Shown: positions 34,001 through 44,223 of the stretch, piece after piece
Position numbering within the stretch: position 1 is the first letter of the stretch
How the letters are laid out: each line of letters begins with the position of its first letter
Assembly: GCA_010645155.1 (NCBI GenBank)
Contig: JAAGOF010000064.1
Span: 2,763,262 to 2,827,261 of the forward strand
Direction: 5' to 3'
Origin: Tigriopus japonicus
Taxonomy: Eukaryota > Arthropoda > Copepoda > Harpacticoida > Harpacticidae
DNA: 64,000 nucleotides
Position numbers and translations under genes: made by a program
The notes under the pieces: model-generated
Told to the model about the DNA's origin: nothing
The model's input: the letters and a program-made list of their open reading frames with translations, nothing else
Databases searched by the model: none

Positions 34001-35471
34001 CGAGAGACAATTTGGTCTGAAAAATACCAAAAAGATTAAGAGAACGACCATCTACGCCCGAAATTGTAGTGTTGGCTTGACACGGCTGAATGTGAACCAT
34101 TTGACAAAGATCAGAATCTCTGAATTGATTCATACCCATGATCGTCACGTCGGCTCCTGTATCTGCACAGAAACGAACGACTGACGACTTGTCTGATCCA
34201 TTTGGAAAAACGGTAATATCGATCTTATTCATAAGATTTCTACGTGAAGCTGATGCTACATGTAAGTGAACACCACTTGCCTTTTTCTCCGTAGATTGGC
34301 TTCTCGAACGAGCCTTTTGCCGACAAACTGGTGACCAATGACCAGTGCGGCCACACCCATGGCAAGACGATTTAGAGGCGGGACATTCCTCACGAGGATG
34401 CCACTTGTAATTTCCACTGTGTGAGCACTTCTCGGATGATCCCGACTTCTTGAAGTTCATTTTGCCCGACTTCCCACCATTTTTCTTGTATTTGGACTTG
34501 GCAGCGTTAATGGACTGATCCACGGATCTCACGGTTTGTGTAGACGGGAAAGACACGAACTCCTTGGCTCCTCCACGGGCGGATTCCAACTCGAGAATGT
34601 ACTTCCGAGCCTCATCGAAAGAAGACGGGTTCTTCTCCATAGTTTTGGCCCTGTCGGAATCATCCCGCATACCCTGTAACAGAAGCGCAATTAAAAGGCG
34701 GTCTTCTGTTATCTTCGCAGTATCGGCATAATCGGCCAACTCTCGAATTGAGTTACAAAAAGAGGAATAGTTTTGACCCTCCTTTTGACGAACACTCAAA
34801 AGGTCGCGTAAATCCAGATGTACGTTACGTAAACTACGAAGATATTCTCCAACGAGATCCAGAATCTCGGGGACGGGGCGGCCAGTTTCGGTCTTGATTC
34901 CCAACGAATGGTTGATAATCCGCAAGAATCCGGCACTGCAACATTCCCAGAAAAGTCCAACCTGGGTGGGTTGATCACGGTCATCTAAACGGATTAAATT
35001 AGAATAATTAATCCACAGAGGACGCCATCGAGTGAAAACTTTATGATCGGTATCCTCTTGAAGCACGGGTGGCTTCTTGACGTCAATCTTAGGAAGACTT
35101 TGATGACCAGATGATCCAGATTCACGACCTGGTCGAGTTGACGACTCAGATCGGATTAAAGAGGCTTGAAAATCTCTCGATAAACCAATTACTTTTGATT
35201 TAGCCTTAAGAAAGGTGGTAAGGTGTTCGTCTACGGCTGGATCAGAATCCTTAACATCGGATGCCAAATGACAAACGACTTGATCTTCGGCGTGAAGAAA
35301 CTTCTGTAACCGGTCGTCCCAGTGATTAATGAAAGTTTCTAATATTACCGGATCATCTCCCTCGACGAAATCTTGAAAGGCGGACTCGGCCACGTTTCTG
35401 GCCTTTGTCAAAGCGGATTTGAATCCCTTACGACTGGCCTTCAAGACTTGAATCGCCTCACGATCGGACAT
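31029..35471 (-). CDS. Gag-Pol polyprotein, Ty3/gypsy
   Basis: A 1480-residue single frame. Residues 1 to about 340 are Gag-like. A CCHC zinc knuckle lies at C370, C373, H378 and C383. An aspartic protease has DTGAD at 437-441. Reverse transcriptase spans about 640-850 with active-site VIDD at 766-769, where the first residue differs from the usual Tyr or Phe. RNase H follows around 905-1035 (QTDAS, ELEAL, DALSR). Integrase starts near 1140 with an HHCC zinc domain, then a catalytic core with D near 1201, SDNA near 1257 and E 36 residues later (DD35E). Gag and Pol are fused with no frameshift, and there are no internal stops, so the copy may be competent. Nearest lineage is probably the animal mag/K02A2.6-like group; this is inference. 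Confidence 0.95.
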   Translation of the reverse strand: MSDREAIQVLKASRKGFKSALTKARNVAESAFQDFVEGDDPVILETFINHWDDRLQKFLHAEDQVVCHLASDVKDSDPAVDEHLTTFLKAKSKVIGLSRDFQASLIRSESSTRPGRESGSSGHQSLPKIDVKKPPVLQEDTDHKVFTRWRPLWINYSNLIRLDDRDQPTQVGLFWECCSAGFLRIINHSLGIKTETGRPVPEILDLVGEYLRSLRNVHLDLRDLLSVRQKEGQNYSSFCNSIRELADYADTAKITEDRLLIALLLQGMRDDSDRAKTMEKNPSSFDEARKYILELESARGGAKEFVSFPSTQTVRSVDQSINAAKSKYKKNGGKSGKMNFKKSGSSEKCSHSGNYKWHPREECPASKSSCHGCGRTGHWSPVCRQKARSRSQSTEKKASGVHLHVASASRRNLMNKIDITVFPNGSDKSSVVRFCADTGADVTIMGMNQFRDSDLCQMVHIQPCQANTTISGVDGRSLNLFGIFQTKLSLDENNVAHDVTVVVSPDINDAYLSLEACRSLGIVGKDFPRPMVSKVREEVHLSSDPARVWPLNERDKWISSLPSSPSEDDFRRVETKLKSIYSSAFDDSQLKPMCGPIVGDPMVITLKEGAIPFAINTAYKVPIPQLEMTKEMLDDMEDKLIIVATGDVPTSWCHPLVIVPKSDGSPRFCVDLTRLNSQVVRSIHPIKTPAEAISGFRPTDKYFIKLDLVKGYWQMPLDEKSQELTTFITPFGKYKFLRSPMGFVSTGDSFSYRGDVAMSGLRVHKVIDDMACGEKDYHDLVRLTCEILERCVRYGMTVNVKKSVIGGAEQIDFVGYRISQNSIQADEEKVSAISRFPVPTDRRDLRSFLGLVNQLGQFSNEIAMKAEPLRGLLKTSNTFLWLPEHTAAFEKVKSALISPPILGMYRLDAKTVLQTDASKLKGLGSALLQLHDENWRLIQCGSRFLKDAESRYAILELEALAIYWAIKKCRIYLAGLDHFTVITDDKPLKPIFNDQLFTSIENPRILNYRSRLSSFNFSVEWKCGKDHYIPDALSRAPIDGESDESNDDIGPTNLQIASFLAKDSDLTLDGISAKARESPDYNLLKSSVERGTVHEEHSNYVALFKKIADELSIDGDLVLRGARIVIPPTAIKDVLNLLHASHQGVERTKRRARQIVYWPGFNSDISNMIGSCSECAYFRPSNVAEPLVQEDRPSRPFQMVTADFFAYGGKDYLVYTDRYSGFPFIFKFNSAPTSSSLIRELRGIFCTMGVPNVFRSDNAPLFASSLTQDFFRHWGVEWRSSSPHHPQSNGHAEANVKSLKYLLAKCGGEWESEDFATGLLELRNTPRSDGLSPAQRIFGKPLRSRLPIHRRAFLPEFQTSSEVADTKRLQDDLQRKAYFDRTTRIRRKIPVGESVLVQDPITRRWDKHAIIVDNRSPRRYVLRFPSGRVMERNLRFLRYAPDLFPVCDETDEMVVLRNDEPRGLRRSRRTRNAPDRFQAT

Positions 35472-35696
35472 GGCTCACGTGACAAAGGAGTAGACGAAGA
35501 CGGTGAAGAAATCCACGCTTACGGAGAGATGGGACCAAATCTCAACACCACGGAGTAAACCGGATGGATGGGACCACGGATTGCCGCACGGGACACGAAG
35601 AAACCACGAAGGGTTGAAACACGCCGACACCAATGGTGATAAACCACGGTTAGATCAAGGATGAGCCGAAGACAGTACTTAAAGAATCCGTACGTG

Positions 35697-35708
35697 CCGA
35701 CTGCGCCA
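35697..35708 (-). promoter_or_regulatory. Primer-binding site
   Basis: Directly after the 5' LTR on the minus strand lies TGGCGCAGTCGG. It starts with TGG, as expected for pairing with the CCA end of a tRNA. The primer tRNA was not identified. Confidence 0.8.
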
Positions 35709-35878
35709 TCGCATGATCGTGGAAGAGTAGAAGAAGTAATGCGAACGAAGTAATTGGAAACGAGATGTATATTCAAGGAACGTCAAACGGAAAGTGAAAC
35801 ATAATTTGACATTAGAATCCAGCTGATCTTGCTCGGGTCATTTCATCACAGAAACTCGAATAAAACAAGATCATCCCA
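35709..35878 (-). repeat. 5' LTR (170 bp)
   Basis: Identical to the 3' LTR except that the 219-bp interval 30619-30837 is absent. It is unusually short for a gypsy LTR, and it is the copy that must drive transcription of the element. Confidence 0.9.
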
Positions 35879-35883
35879 CAACC

Positions 35884-38024
35884 TTAACAAGGTACATAGT
35901 TTTCCTTTATCAGCTTGGTCCGCTTGGTCCAATCTCTGTGGGGAGACTCCTACCCCTACTGAGACCCCTAGCGTCATAACTCTCATAACTTTCATAAGTA
36001 GAAACCAACAAACGGACACTGTACGCATGCGAAAGCAAGCCCAAGTGGTTCAAATCGACTAAGTCGTTCTCATTTCCAAGCTGCAAAGTATCAATCAATA
36101 GATGGCGTTGTTTACCATCAAATGACGCTTACAAGCAGGAATCTAGGCGCTTCGCACCTAAATAACATGCTAGAATCTTTTGCGTTTGTGAATGGTCTAA
36201 AGAAAATACGAACAATGAAGCGACTGGAGACAATTACTCCTCACTCATCATTAGGACCAAATCATTACTCCTGAACCTTGGGACACATCTCAACTCTGCC
36301 AAAAAGCTAGGAGAGAGAATATGAGGTCACCAAAAGACAAATCCTTTATAATCCTAAATGACTGGGGACATCGTTAGTGGTGTCTACAGTAACAAGTTTG
36401 GCCCTTTCTCATGTTGAGGTAAAAGTGAAGAAACGTAAAAGCAGGGTTGTACACCGTAGAAAGGCTTTCTATGTCAAACATCTTCATTAGGGGAAGCGCA
36501 TTTTGCTGCCAAGAGATGGTTGGAACAAAACACGACAATTATGACAGAGGTGACAGACAGTTGACAGACAAACTTCAAATACAGGACCCCACGCACAGAT
36601 GGGGCCCACCATTACTTAAATTGAGGTTATTTTGCATAGCTGTCTTAAAGTAGGTACGTTTCATCCATCACCTTTAACCAGCAATTACTTCCAACGGCTA
36701 GGTGCAGTGGTTCCTAGCAAATTTAAAAAAAAACATAATCATTGCTAATTTTCTCCATTTAACGTTTGCTATCTGATTTTTTCTTCTACAAAGAGGGCCA
36801 ATATAAATGTTTTTATCTGTAATGGACTTTAAAAAAGCCTAAAGGGTCTTTACGTTGAACCTTCATTAAACAAACCCATATTTGATGAAAAATTTGGTCT
36901 AATAATACCCCATAGTTTGCCGCTTTTGGACTTCCCAAATTGATATATACAATATGTAAAACGGAAAACTTACATGACACCGATATTTTTTCTCCTTTAC
37001 AAACTCAGCAATTTCCACTTACACAAATCAAAAAAAGAGGTGATCCGTACATTCAACAGTTACCATTGAACTAAGTGAGTCTTTTTCGTAATAAATTTTG
37101 CAAAAAGGTTTGATCACATGGATTTGAGTGTCGATATAGAGGGCGGTGGGGGGATACCGTTTGATTCCACGGGCAATTGTTGGCATCTTTAGAACGGTAA
37201 TCTGTGGAAACTCTAGCTTCTAATTCCGTAGCTTTGATGCCAAAAAAAACTTCTTAGGCAATGGTAAAAGGTTGCAAATAGGGCAATTACTCCACATGAT
37301 AAGCCTTTAATTGATGCCACTTCAAAAGTTTGTGTTACCCTTGCGAAATGACAAAGATGCAAAATATTGTAAGTGTTTTAGTTTTTCTAAGAAAACTTAC
37401 TTTGAAGCCTTCCTTCTCCAATTACCTCTCTAAGTGGAGAAAATGGGCCATGAAAAAATAAACAAAGCCTCTTACACAATCACTATACTTATGCTGTTTT
37501 TAGTATCTCAAGTTATTTGGCAGAACTCTTTGAGACGGAGAAATGAGAAATTTACTCATTATTTGGAAAAAGCCTATAGGGTCTTTACCTTGAGCCTTCA
37601 TTAAACAAACCCAAGGTTTCTCCCATTAGGAAAGGGATGAATGCGAATGAGTTTCTTTAGGATCATGCGAGGCATAATACCCCCATAAGAATAATGAGGC
37701 AATATCTCAGGGGAACCGTTTTCTGTTCAAAAAGAAAATGGGTTTACGCACATTCACAAAACATGGCTAGGTTAATTTTGGCATCTGTTTATATCCATTA
37801 CAACGGATCTCTCCAATATTCTAAGCTTCCCTGGCCAAAAGGAAATTCATGAAATTGGTCTTGAACACGAAAGCCACGTTATTTGCATTTCATGTTTCAG
37901 ACAAATTCCGTGGCTGGCCCAAACTCGACCAAGTCCAAGTCTTGTACTCAATGTTGGTTCTGCGAATAAGAAGTGTTCCGTAATCGATGGGTGGGAAACA
38001 TGGCGAATTGACCATCGTGCGAGA
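35884..38024. other. Intergenic, with a dispersed direct repeat
   Basis: No gene. A near-identical segment of about 46 bp occurs at 36833-36878 and 37567-37613 in the same orientation (shared core TTCATTAAACAAACCCA and GGGTCTTTAC). Confidence 0.45.
36833..36878 (+). repeat. Direct repeat, copy 1 (copy 2 at 37567-37613)
   Basis: The segment from AAAAAAGCCT through TTCATTAAACAAACCCA matches 37567-37613 with only a few substitutions. The copies are about 730 bp apart, same strand. It could be a solo terminal sequence of an element or a segmental duplication. Confidence 0.55.
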
Positions 38025-38156
38025 ATGAAACGACCCACATTGCGTGTCTTGGTGATATCCTGCGCTTTGGGCTTGGCTGCCCTCGAATCCGTGGGCATTT
38101 TACTCCATCTGCTTTGTTATGAAACTTGTCTAAATTCTGGCCACTTCAGAATCGAG
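38025..38156 (+). CDS. Candidate exon 1 of a four-TM protein gene
   Basis: ATG at 38025 opens a frame of coding-like composition. It starts MKRPTLRVLVISCALG and contains one hydrophobic segment (about residues 7-30), followed by CYETCLNSGHF. A GAG/GTCAAC donor after 38156 ends in phase 0, compatible with the exon at 42640. A non-canonical GC donor (ACA/GCAAGT at 38226), also phase 0, would extend the exon by 23 residues. Assigning it to the gene at 42640-43356 rests on phase, order and the missing first membrane helix there, so it is inference. An intron of 4.5 kb is implied. Confidence 0.35.
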
Positions 38157-39000
38157 GTCAACAGCACCACTCTTAGAAGGATTGACCGACCTCGAAAACC
38201 CACTTGGGAGGGAAAACTCTTGACAGCAAGTTATATCCTCAATTTTGGAGGGAATTATGGAGACTTATAGCCACTCAGTAATACGTCGTAGCCTGTTCCC
38301 ACCCTTTTCTTCTCTACTGAATGAACGTACAGTACCTACAAAGGTCCTTTCGAACTACGAACCTTTCTTGTATACGTACAGTAGGTGCAAACTTTCCTAA
38401 CGAAACAAAGTCTGGGCAAATTTGAAAGAAATTACAAATTTGAAAGGAAATTGGGGAAGAGAAGGAGGAGCTCGAAATGACCATTATCACCCAAAATGCA
38501 CCTTTTCGCCTCGAATTGTTGGTTACCAACTTGGCCAACAACGTCCGTTTCGTTTCCGTCCAAAGTTGAGTTTGCTATCTTTTGTTGCTACTCCCAACCA
38601 GTATTCACCTTCAACTCCAACTCGAGTTGGCGAATTGGGCAACTTTGAGGATGGCAAAGTTTTGCTTGCCAACCCCCTTACCACGAGGTCCACCACCTTA
38701 CCCACCATTTCCTCCACCTCCAAGACCGCAATATCAGTGGTTCCACACCGTCGTTCCGAGAGTGTAAATGCACATGGACAGTTGTTTGGTGGAGTGGTTC
38801 CTCGGATGATCAACAGCTTCATCATTCGAATGGGAAGACCATTTCATCCTGGCAAGGCAAGTGCCAACTAGCTGACCATCAACCAATTCCAATCCAATCA
38901 ACAAGTTTGGTGCTAATTTGAAGCCCTTAAAACGGAATGAGTCTTTCACTTTGCAGCTTGGCTTAAATGCATGGGCATCAAATTTGTGATAGGTTTAGGC

Positions 39001-39156
39001 ATAGATATCTTGACCACTGGATGTCGTACGACCGACCGCTTGGTTGGTAAATTAGTACATTAAATAGTCTCATGGGAATTGATCACATACCTGTTTATTG
39101 TACTGTTTTTCCAACCAACCAAGCGGTCGTCCGCCATCCAGTGTCAAGAAATCTAT
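39001..39156. mobile_element. MITE with long TIRs and 9-bp target duplication
   Basis: A 156-bp element between perfect 9-bp direct repeats GGTTTAGGC (38992-39000 and 39157-39165). Inverted arms of about 47 bp start ATAGATATCTTGACCACTGG on the left and ATAGATTTCTTGACACTGG on the right reverse strand, with CCGCTTGGTTGG at the arm bases. Nine-bp duplications with long TIRs suggest a Mutator-type mobiliser. No coding capacity. Confidence 0.8.
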
Positions 39157-39165
39157 GGTTTAGGC

Positions 39166-42100
39166 AAGCACGGATGAAAATTGTTTTCGAATTGAAAATT
39201 GAGTAATCAATAAGGCCCAGAAAAATATGTGCTAAAAAGTGAGGAAATTTTAAATAAATGTATTTTCTTCAAAAGGTCAAAATATTTAAATAATTGAAAA
39301 ATAAGCCGGATATTTAAAAGATACTTTTTACAACTTCATTATTTTGGTAATTTCATCTGTGTTCGCCAAATATCAATTTATCCAATGTATTTTTGGTAAG
39401 TTTATCATAATGGTTCGTTTTTGGAGGCGCTCTTGACATCAAACAAATTTAATAATGAAATTTCCAACTTGCCTCGATACATGGCGTAGTTTTTTGCGAA
39501 TATGATAGTGGTTATGGTGTTTCATTGTTTATTTTAAGCCCGAATGCCCTTTTGTAAACATTTTGGTATATTTAGTTCACTTAGGTTTAGCCTTGTTGTG
39601 CATCGACCATTCATTTTTTGCGCTCAGATTTTATCCTGAAATATTTTCCCCCTAAAAAAATCAAGAAAATATTTGACAAACGCCAGGTTTGAGTTACGTG
39701 ATTTTTTTTAACTCTAATTTTTAGTATTTGGTGAGATGCATATTACTTGCTTTACTCTCCTCCTAAACACAGTTATTGCATGTAAAGGGTCAGTTGTTTA
39801 GCAGGTTTGTCGTAATGTCTATTTTAAATGTGTTATTTTTACGATACACTTCGGCAGTTTATGGTCGTTTTTAGGTTTAGCAATAAAAGAAGTGTGCTCT
39901 ATGCTGGACAATGCCCACCTTTGCATTGAAGACCGGAAGTGGGATTTTTCAATGGCTTCTCCAACTTGTTTGTTGACATTGTTAGTGTGACCCACACGCC
40001 TGTTTATCCCTAAAAGCCTGACAAAGAAAGGTTTTAGCCATGCTATAAAAACAGTGAGTTGGAATGCCAGAAACTGATGCTGATTTAAAGTTTTCTAAGA
40101 CACATCTGCCTACCTACTTCTTCGAGTTTCCTGTTATCTTTTTGTCGAGCCAAACATTATTTGTCTTTCTTTGCCTTCTATATTCCCTGAATTTTGTGAG
40201 TAGATTTAGGGAAGAATGCAATCCGACGACTATTTACCTCCTCACTCTTTTCTTCCAGAAGCCCCATCACACCCACTCAAGTATCAAGAGTGGAATGAAA
40301 TTTAATGGTGGGAGTGGAGGCGAAAAAAGTGCCAATTTTCCCATCAAAGAACGACCGATGGAGGAACAAAAGGAACCGACATGGAAGGAGCAAGACAGGC
40401 AAATTTGGCAATCAGCTTTAAGCGGACACGAGGAAAGTGACAAAGGCGGAACTAGGAACCTTATTTTTGGAGCCAAGTTGACTTAGCTCGGAAGTAGGTA
40501 ACATCCGCACTTTCAATATATTAGAATCGTGTGGAAAGAGGATGTACACTAAAGCGAGACACAGAACACCGGGAAGAAGATCCTTTGCTATTGGGGCTTC
40601 ATATTTGGATTATAACCTACTTCTCAAAAGCTCTCTTCTTCATGGAGCGTTGGGTATGGAGTTCAAGGGCCTCTTTGAAATTCACTCTCTTGACTACCAA
40701 AGGGACTCTCAATCTCGTCTCTGGGGTAATCTCCCGAGGAAAGAAGGATTATCATGTTCCTTAGGATGGGTTTTCATCCGGCTTAGTTTCAAAATCCTAA
40801 TTGATTCCCGTTCTGCAAGACCTTTTTTTATCATGCCAATACAGACGGCGGGACTCTCGACCATCATTGTTCCTTGCTTGCATTTTCAAGTTTCATTAAA
40901 CAACGTTTTCAGCGGCCTTGAGAGAAGGAATGCAGAGAATGATGCTGTCCATTCCCATTGAGATTCCACTCGGGCGGACAAATAACTAGAAGTGTCCTCG
41001 ACACTCTTAACAAACGTCTAATTATGCAAGGGTAGATTGCGGCCAATGGCAAAACTTGCTCCCCATCCACTCACTCCTCACTTTATTTTATAACTCTCTC
41101 TCTTTGCCGACAGATAATCTTGCGTGGAAATGAAAGAAAAAGAGATCTAATTTCCAATTTCGATCCCAGTCGAGCGAACAAGGTTTCCGTTTGGGGCGAA
41201 GGAAGAAATTCACCGTTCGCATGGAACAAATGCTTTTAATTTGGCGACCAGATTTGAGGTTTCCCCAGAAGCCAAGTCTCAAGGGAACAAATTGACCTAA
41301 ACCGTGGACCATTCAGCTATCATTAGATACGAATTTGGTCACGTAAAAGTCTTTGCCCAGGATGTGTAAGACCCTTCTGAGTAGTCGTAGTCTCTCTTGA
41401 GAATGGGCCAGACAATTCAAGTTCAGGGCCCTAAAACAAGACTCGTATTGTCCATTAGTCAAGGAAGGAACCCAAGACAGACGATCAACTTCAATTTTCG
41501 TGCGACTTTTTCTTTAGGTAAGATCTCGTCCAACGACGACGACGATCGACAGAGTCGCCGAGGAAAGAGGGCCGAGAATAAGATGAAGAATCTTGAGATT
41601 CCAGGAATCCCAAGTGCGTGCGGAATTTTGGAATTGCCTTGTTTCAAGAGTCTGAATCTTGGCGACGAGCAAAGTAGGCGTTCCATTTGAAAGGATGCAT
41701 GATTCGGGGTTTCCATTATAAATTGAGATAAAGCATCCAGATCGGGGTTGAAGATCTCTGAAAGGTTAATGCGTAGAGTTCATCCTCGTCCCAGAGATAA
41801 AGGCCACAAAGACTGAACATCCACACACAATACCTCTGTGACTCAAAAGCCAAGATGGAGCGAGAGATTCTTCGACTAAAAAGTGCCTGACATTCACGGG
41901 GAAAAAAGAACGGTGGATGACGCCTTTCAACATATCAGTGTCAGACCTTGGCAAAAAGGCTTCTCTCGGTCTCACATGAAGAAAAGGATTAGGGTAAACG
42001 AATATACTAGGAGACCTCCTTTGTAAATGTCATAAGGCTTTCCTTATATCATCCCTTCATGCCATGACCTGCACTTGCATGCATCTCTCATGTTGAAGGG

Positions 42101-42639
42101 GCTGCAGATAGACGAAACACGAAAGGCTCACCGGAAGTACCACGAGTGCACCAGACACATGTACTACTTATGGTAAAGAGACCTTCCTCAGTTACGCAAG
42201 TTGACAAACTGGTATCTGAAATGCAAAATACAACGGCCCTTACTCTCCTTCAATGCTGAATCTAGATGTATCCTAAAAGTTCGATGACCTCGTAGGTTGG
42301 TAATCATCGTTCAACTTTGACTTGAACATTTGGGTAGATGCTTCAAAGCGTAATTGGCACGTGTTAGAAATGGACCTTGGAGAATTGGCATGAAGAAGAA
42401 CCCTGTATAGGAAAAGAAGTAAGAAATTCTCCCGTGTATAGCGTACGTGGCCTTTATGGTCATGTTTCAAACAGAATAGCGCCCACGTTCTTGCCTCTTC
42501 TTCCTTCTCATGTGAATTAAATTCAACTACCGCATTCCCCTTGGATTTTGTTTGGATGCCTTTCAGCTAACTTTTTCGTTGAGTGTTCCGAGAAATTTTA
42601 GTACCCGGTCAACTTGGTTCCAAACCCAACTCCCTCTAG
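39166..42639. other. Presumed intron or intergenic
   Basis: No convincing exon. A 140-codon ATG frame at 40064-40486 has a TATAAAA just upstream and an internal acceptor-like TTTTCTTCCAG near 40258, but no recognised domain. A possible ratchet splice site is listed at 41507-41525. Confidence 0.4.
41507..41525 (+). promoter_or_regulatory. Possible recursive splice (ratchet) site
   Basis: A pyrimidine tract plus TAG is immediately followed by GTAAGAT (junction at 41517/41518), an acceptor fused to a donor. It lies inside the inferred 4.5-kb intron of the four-TM gene. Known ratchet points usually occur in much longer introns, so this is speculative. Confidence 0.2.
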
Positions 42640-43000
42640 GGATCATTGTTGGAAAATACTATCCCCGTAAGGAATCAGTCTCCAACACTCAGATCAAAGC
42701 CAATGTCAGACTTTAAACCGGAGAAGAACTTCACTGAAGACTACCACCTCAAGAGACGGAATGCAACCAAGGGGGATCGAATCAAAACTAACCCACTCCA
42801 ACAACCAACGGTCCCAAAAGATCTCATTGAAGGTGACAAATCCGAGTTTTGGGTCAAAATACTGGCCTTGATGGCAAATCTTGTTCTGGCATTGGGCGGA
42901 TACACAAAGCGGCCGATACTATATCTCCCGTGGATGGTCATTTATGGCATGGAGATCGTTGGTGGATGGGCAGTGGGTTTGACCTTTCTCCTCTTTCCGG
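42640..43000 (+). CDS. Four-TM protein, middle exon
   Basis: Open from a possible acceptor ACTCCCTCTAG (ending 42639) to the donor TTCCGG/GTAATA after 43000. If exon 1 at 38025 is used, the three exons give 234 residues. If translation starts at the ATG at 42703, the product is 169 residues. The exon codes a hydrophilic linker (MSDFKPEKNFTEDYHLK) and two strong membrane segments, FWVKILALMANLVLALGGY and PWMVIYGMEIVGGWAVGLTF. The layout resembles small arthropod tetraspan proteins of the DUF4728/pasiflora type; this is a tentative comparison from topology, not a firm match. Confidence 0.6.
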
Positions 43001-43144
43001 GTAATAAAATCCCAGGCCCCCCAATCTAACTGAATGGTCGAATGCAAGTGAAAACCACTCTGGCATGACGCCATCAAACCCAAACCAATTGTAATGTTAT
43101 TGTTTCCCGTCCAATTTCGTTCAACACCCCCATTGCTATTGCAG

Positions 43145-43356
43145 AGTTTCATTTGGCGGCCCTTTGTTGTTTGGGTCGTACAATATTTCTGACTTGGATG
43201 TGGATCTCGTTGGTGAGACGTCACCAAAAAGAGGTGGCTGAAATGGTGAACCGACCGCGTCTTCAGACCATATTCTCAATCATGACTGCTCATCCATTCT
43301 CACCAAGACCAGACTTGGAGCTCTCGGTTCGTCCCCCTCCTCCAAGTTTTGACTAA
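43145..43356 (+). CDS. Four-TM protein, last exon
   Basis: The acceptor ATTGCTATTGCAG ends at 43144. The first two bases complete the split codon (phase 1) and the frame stays open to TGA at 43354-43356. It codes the last membrane segment (FHLAALCCLGRTIFLTWMWI) and a basic then Pro-rich cytoplasmic tail (VRRHQKEVAEM, ending RPPPPSFD). The intron is 144 bp. Splice phase, membrane pattern and stop position agree, so the two-exon core is well supported. Confidence 0.65.
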
Positions 43357-43762
43357 CCTTGTTATCACCTTTTTGGCACCAACACTTTCCCGGTTAACTA
43401 TCATCATGTCAAAACTTACTTACGAAACACGACACGACGGAGATGTAGATAAGATCAGTCCATTCTCATTTCCTATTCGACAATCCGAGGACTCGGAAGT
43501 CTCACTCGGATAACGAAGCGGATGTGGCTTTAAATTCAACATCTGGGTCTTAAACACCTCCATACAAGAAGGCGTGTCTGAAGTGGAACAAAAGTGGAAC
43601 ATCCATATTTTTGGCACTAGCTGATACTGTCTCTTAAATCATGGCTCATGGTTCAAAGGAGCACGATGGCATCCAAAAAATCTGAAAGAGACAAGCCCCA
43701 TACGTTCCCGCCCCTTGAACAGATCACTGCACTTTCCTGCCATGTTCCCTGCTTTAGAAAAA

Positions 43763-43768
43763 AATAAA
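43763..43768 (+). terminator. Candidate poly(A) signal of the four-TM gene
   Basis: AATAAA 407 bp after the stop codon; the first canonical hexamer on this strand. Confidence 0.35.
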
Positions 43769-44118
43769 CAAATGAATGATGACACCCCATATCACTTGCA
43801 ATACGGATGTTGTATGGTAGGCGATGATTATGCGTCTTAGTCTTCTGGCGTCAATGCTCAAGTGATTTTGGCCCACTATTTGCAAATGGTACCCTTACTA
43901 AGACGATCAAAAGGAGATTCTGCGCCGGATCTTTAGTGTGGAACAAAGTTACAGGCGTTATGTTAGAACTCAAGCTTGGGAGGATTAAGTTAATCTTTTT
44001 CGTTCTCTATATTTGCTAGACTTTTTAATATTTAATTTGGATTATTTTTCAACCTCGACTCGCATCACAACCACAACAAAAGTGTGATTGACAATTTATT
44101 CTGCTTCGAATTCGTCTA

Positions 44119-44223
44119 CTACGCCACCTCTTCTTGCGAAGCCATCATTGTGGAAGTCTTCGCCTCCATTGGAATCGTCTTATTCTTGGCAGCCTCAAGC
44201 CCAAACACACTTGGAAGCTCGAT
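44119..44223 (-). CDS. Candidate terminal exon, minus strand
   Basis: On the minus strand the acceptor-like GAGGTTTCAG is followed by an open frame (IELPSVFGLEAAKNKTIPME, ending QEEVA) to a TAG stop. An AATAAA hexamer lies about 20 bp beyond (44100-44095). A potential partner is a minus-strand frame ending at a CAG/GTAGGT donor near 45043, but the link is unproven. No family recognised. Confidence 0.25.
   Translation of the reverse strand: MELPSVFGLEAAKNKTIPMEAKTSTMMASQEEVA

Larger units (their letters stand above)
30557..35878 (-). mobile_element. Full-length Ty3/gypsy LTR retrotransposon
   Basis: A 5322-bp element on the minus strand flanked by a perfect 5-bp target duplication CAACC (30552-30556 and 35879-35883). 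LTRs lie at 35709-35878 (5' LTR) and 30557-30945 (3' LTR). A primer-binding site directly abuts the 5' LTR, a polypurine tract abuts the 3' LTR, and one uninterrupted gag-pol frame fills the middle. The domain order protease, RT, RNase H, integrase assigns it to Ty3/gypsy (Metaviridae). The LTRs begin TGGGATGATC and end CATGCGA, so they lack the usual terminal CA. All 170 shared LTR bases are identical, so the insertion is very recent. There is no env-like frame. Confidence 0.95.

Noticed and set aside
38422..38871. 149-codon frame, Pro/Ser/Thr-rich
   Set aside because: No family features; an overlapping frame with proline runs is equally open. Probably chance composition.
40064..40486. 140-codon ATG frame with TATAAAA just upstream
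   Set aside because: TATA lies only about 20 bp before the ATG, leaving no normal leader. No recognised domain, and it lies inside the inferred intron of the four-TM gene.
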